Assembly: GCA_964551295.1 (NCBI GenBank)
Contig: CAZKDJ010000109.1
Coordinates: forward strand, 1-13,888
Direction: 5' to 3'
Source: JAFGED01 sp964551295
GTDB taxonomy: Bacteria > Chloroflexota > Anaerolineae > B4-G1
Length of the DNA: 13,888 nt
Position numbers and translations under genes: made by a program. Positions 13,595-13,888 of the stretch are shown piece after piece (the first letter of the stretch is position 1; every line of letters begins with the position of its first letter). The notes under the pieces are model-generated. The model was not told where the DNA came from. It saw nothing but the letters and a program-made list of their open reading frames with translations, and did not search any database.

Positions 13595-13888
13595 AATATC
13601 ACAAGTTGGTCAGAGACCGAATCCCTGAGATCATCTTGAGCAGGGGGGACGAGCCAGTCACTCGTATCTTGGACACCGAGGCGTATGGGCGTGCATTGAG
13701 AGACAAGCTCGGGGAGGAGGTCGCAGAGTTCGTCGAGTCCGGTGAAGTAGCAGAACTGGTCGACGTCCTCGAAGTTGTGTATGCTTTGGCGGCGGAGCAG
13801 GGCGTGGGGCGATCCCAAATTGAGGACATGCGACGGCAAAAACTGGGTAACCGGGGTGGGTTCGCGGGAAGGGTTTTTCTGGAGGAGA
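13591..13888 (+). CDS. Phosphoribosyl-ATP pyrophosphohydrolase-like NTPase, cut by window end
   Basis: The first 99 codons are present and no stop is reached. The protein begins MKYHKLVRDRIPEIILSRG, the hallmark N-terminus of small PRA-PH/MazG-related house-cleaning pyrophosphohydrolases. The catalytic helix contains KLGEEVAEFVES, then ELVDVLEVVYALA, giving the EExxE and ExxD metal sites. The NRGGFAGRVFLEE at the edge is normally close to the C-terminus, so only a few codons are probably missing. The ATG overlaps the stop of the previous MazG-like gene by four bases, with GGAG five bases ahead. It is not the histidine-pathway HisE itself by these motifs, but its exact substrate is unknown. 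Confidence 0.85.
   Translation, partial: MKYHKLVRDRIPEIILSRGDEPVTRILDTEAYGRALRDKLGEEVAEFVESGEVAELVDVLEVVYALAAEQGVGRSQIEDMRRQKLGNRGGFAGRVFLEE

Overview
The window looks like a piece of a Chloroflexota genome (Anaerolineae/Caldilineae-like), probably from a metagenome. The evidence is indirect: rather high GC, Thr-Pro linkers in a lipoprotein, a GAF/REC signalling cluster, and two low-complexity families (a CCCCTCCCCCC/GGGGGGGAGGGG palindrome inside a gene, and TTGGTAAATTGG-type words) that I associate with that phylum. No rRNA, tRNA, CRISPR array or transposase gene was seen.

Left part, minus strand (55-5813): an unidentified polytopic membrane protein (55-984), then a G21/C22 perfect palindrome (1073-1133) that may be an assembly join. 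Next come a phosphodiester-glycosidase-domain lipoprotein (1220-2119) and a three-gene signalling operon read right to left from a good sigma70-like promoter at 5860-5887. The operon encodes a GAF-GAF histidine-kinase-like protein with a degenerate ATPase half (4011-5813), a REC-histidine kinase with intact N, G1 and G2 boxes (2891-4009), and a REC protein with a helical-repeat tail and no DNA-binding domain (2223-2855).

Middle part, plus strand (5960-11329): a divergently transcribed nitrilase-superfamily amidase (5960-6760). Behind a near-consensus promoter (6816-6844) follows a compact operon of three tandem paralogous family-1-type solute-binding proteins (6897-8084, 8093-9280, 9306-10499) and an inositol-monophosphatase-family enzyme (10502-11329). 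None of the three binding proteins has, or could gain by start reassignment, a signal peptide. No ABC permease or ATPase lies nearby. This operon is the best candidate for an undescribed system: apparently cytosolic binding proteins tied to a sugar/inositol-phosphate phosphatase.

Right part, plus strand (11418-13888): a GT39/PMT-like membrane glycosyltransferase broken by a -1 frameshift near 12698; a 36-codon ORF (13120-13230) that looks like the fused two ends of a deleted pyruvate:ferredoxin oxidoreductase gene; and two translationally coupled all-alpha (MazG-type) NTP pyrophosphohydrolases, the second cut by the window edge.

All intergenic gaps are under 300 bases. The longest is 985-1219, which holds the palindrome and otherwise nothing I recognise.
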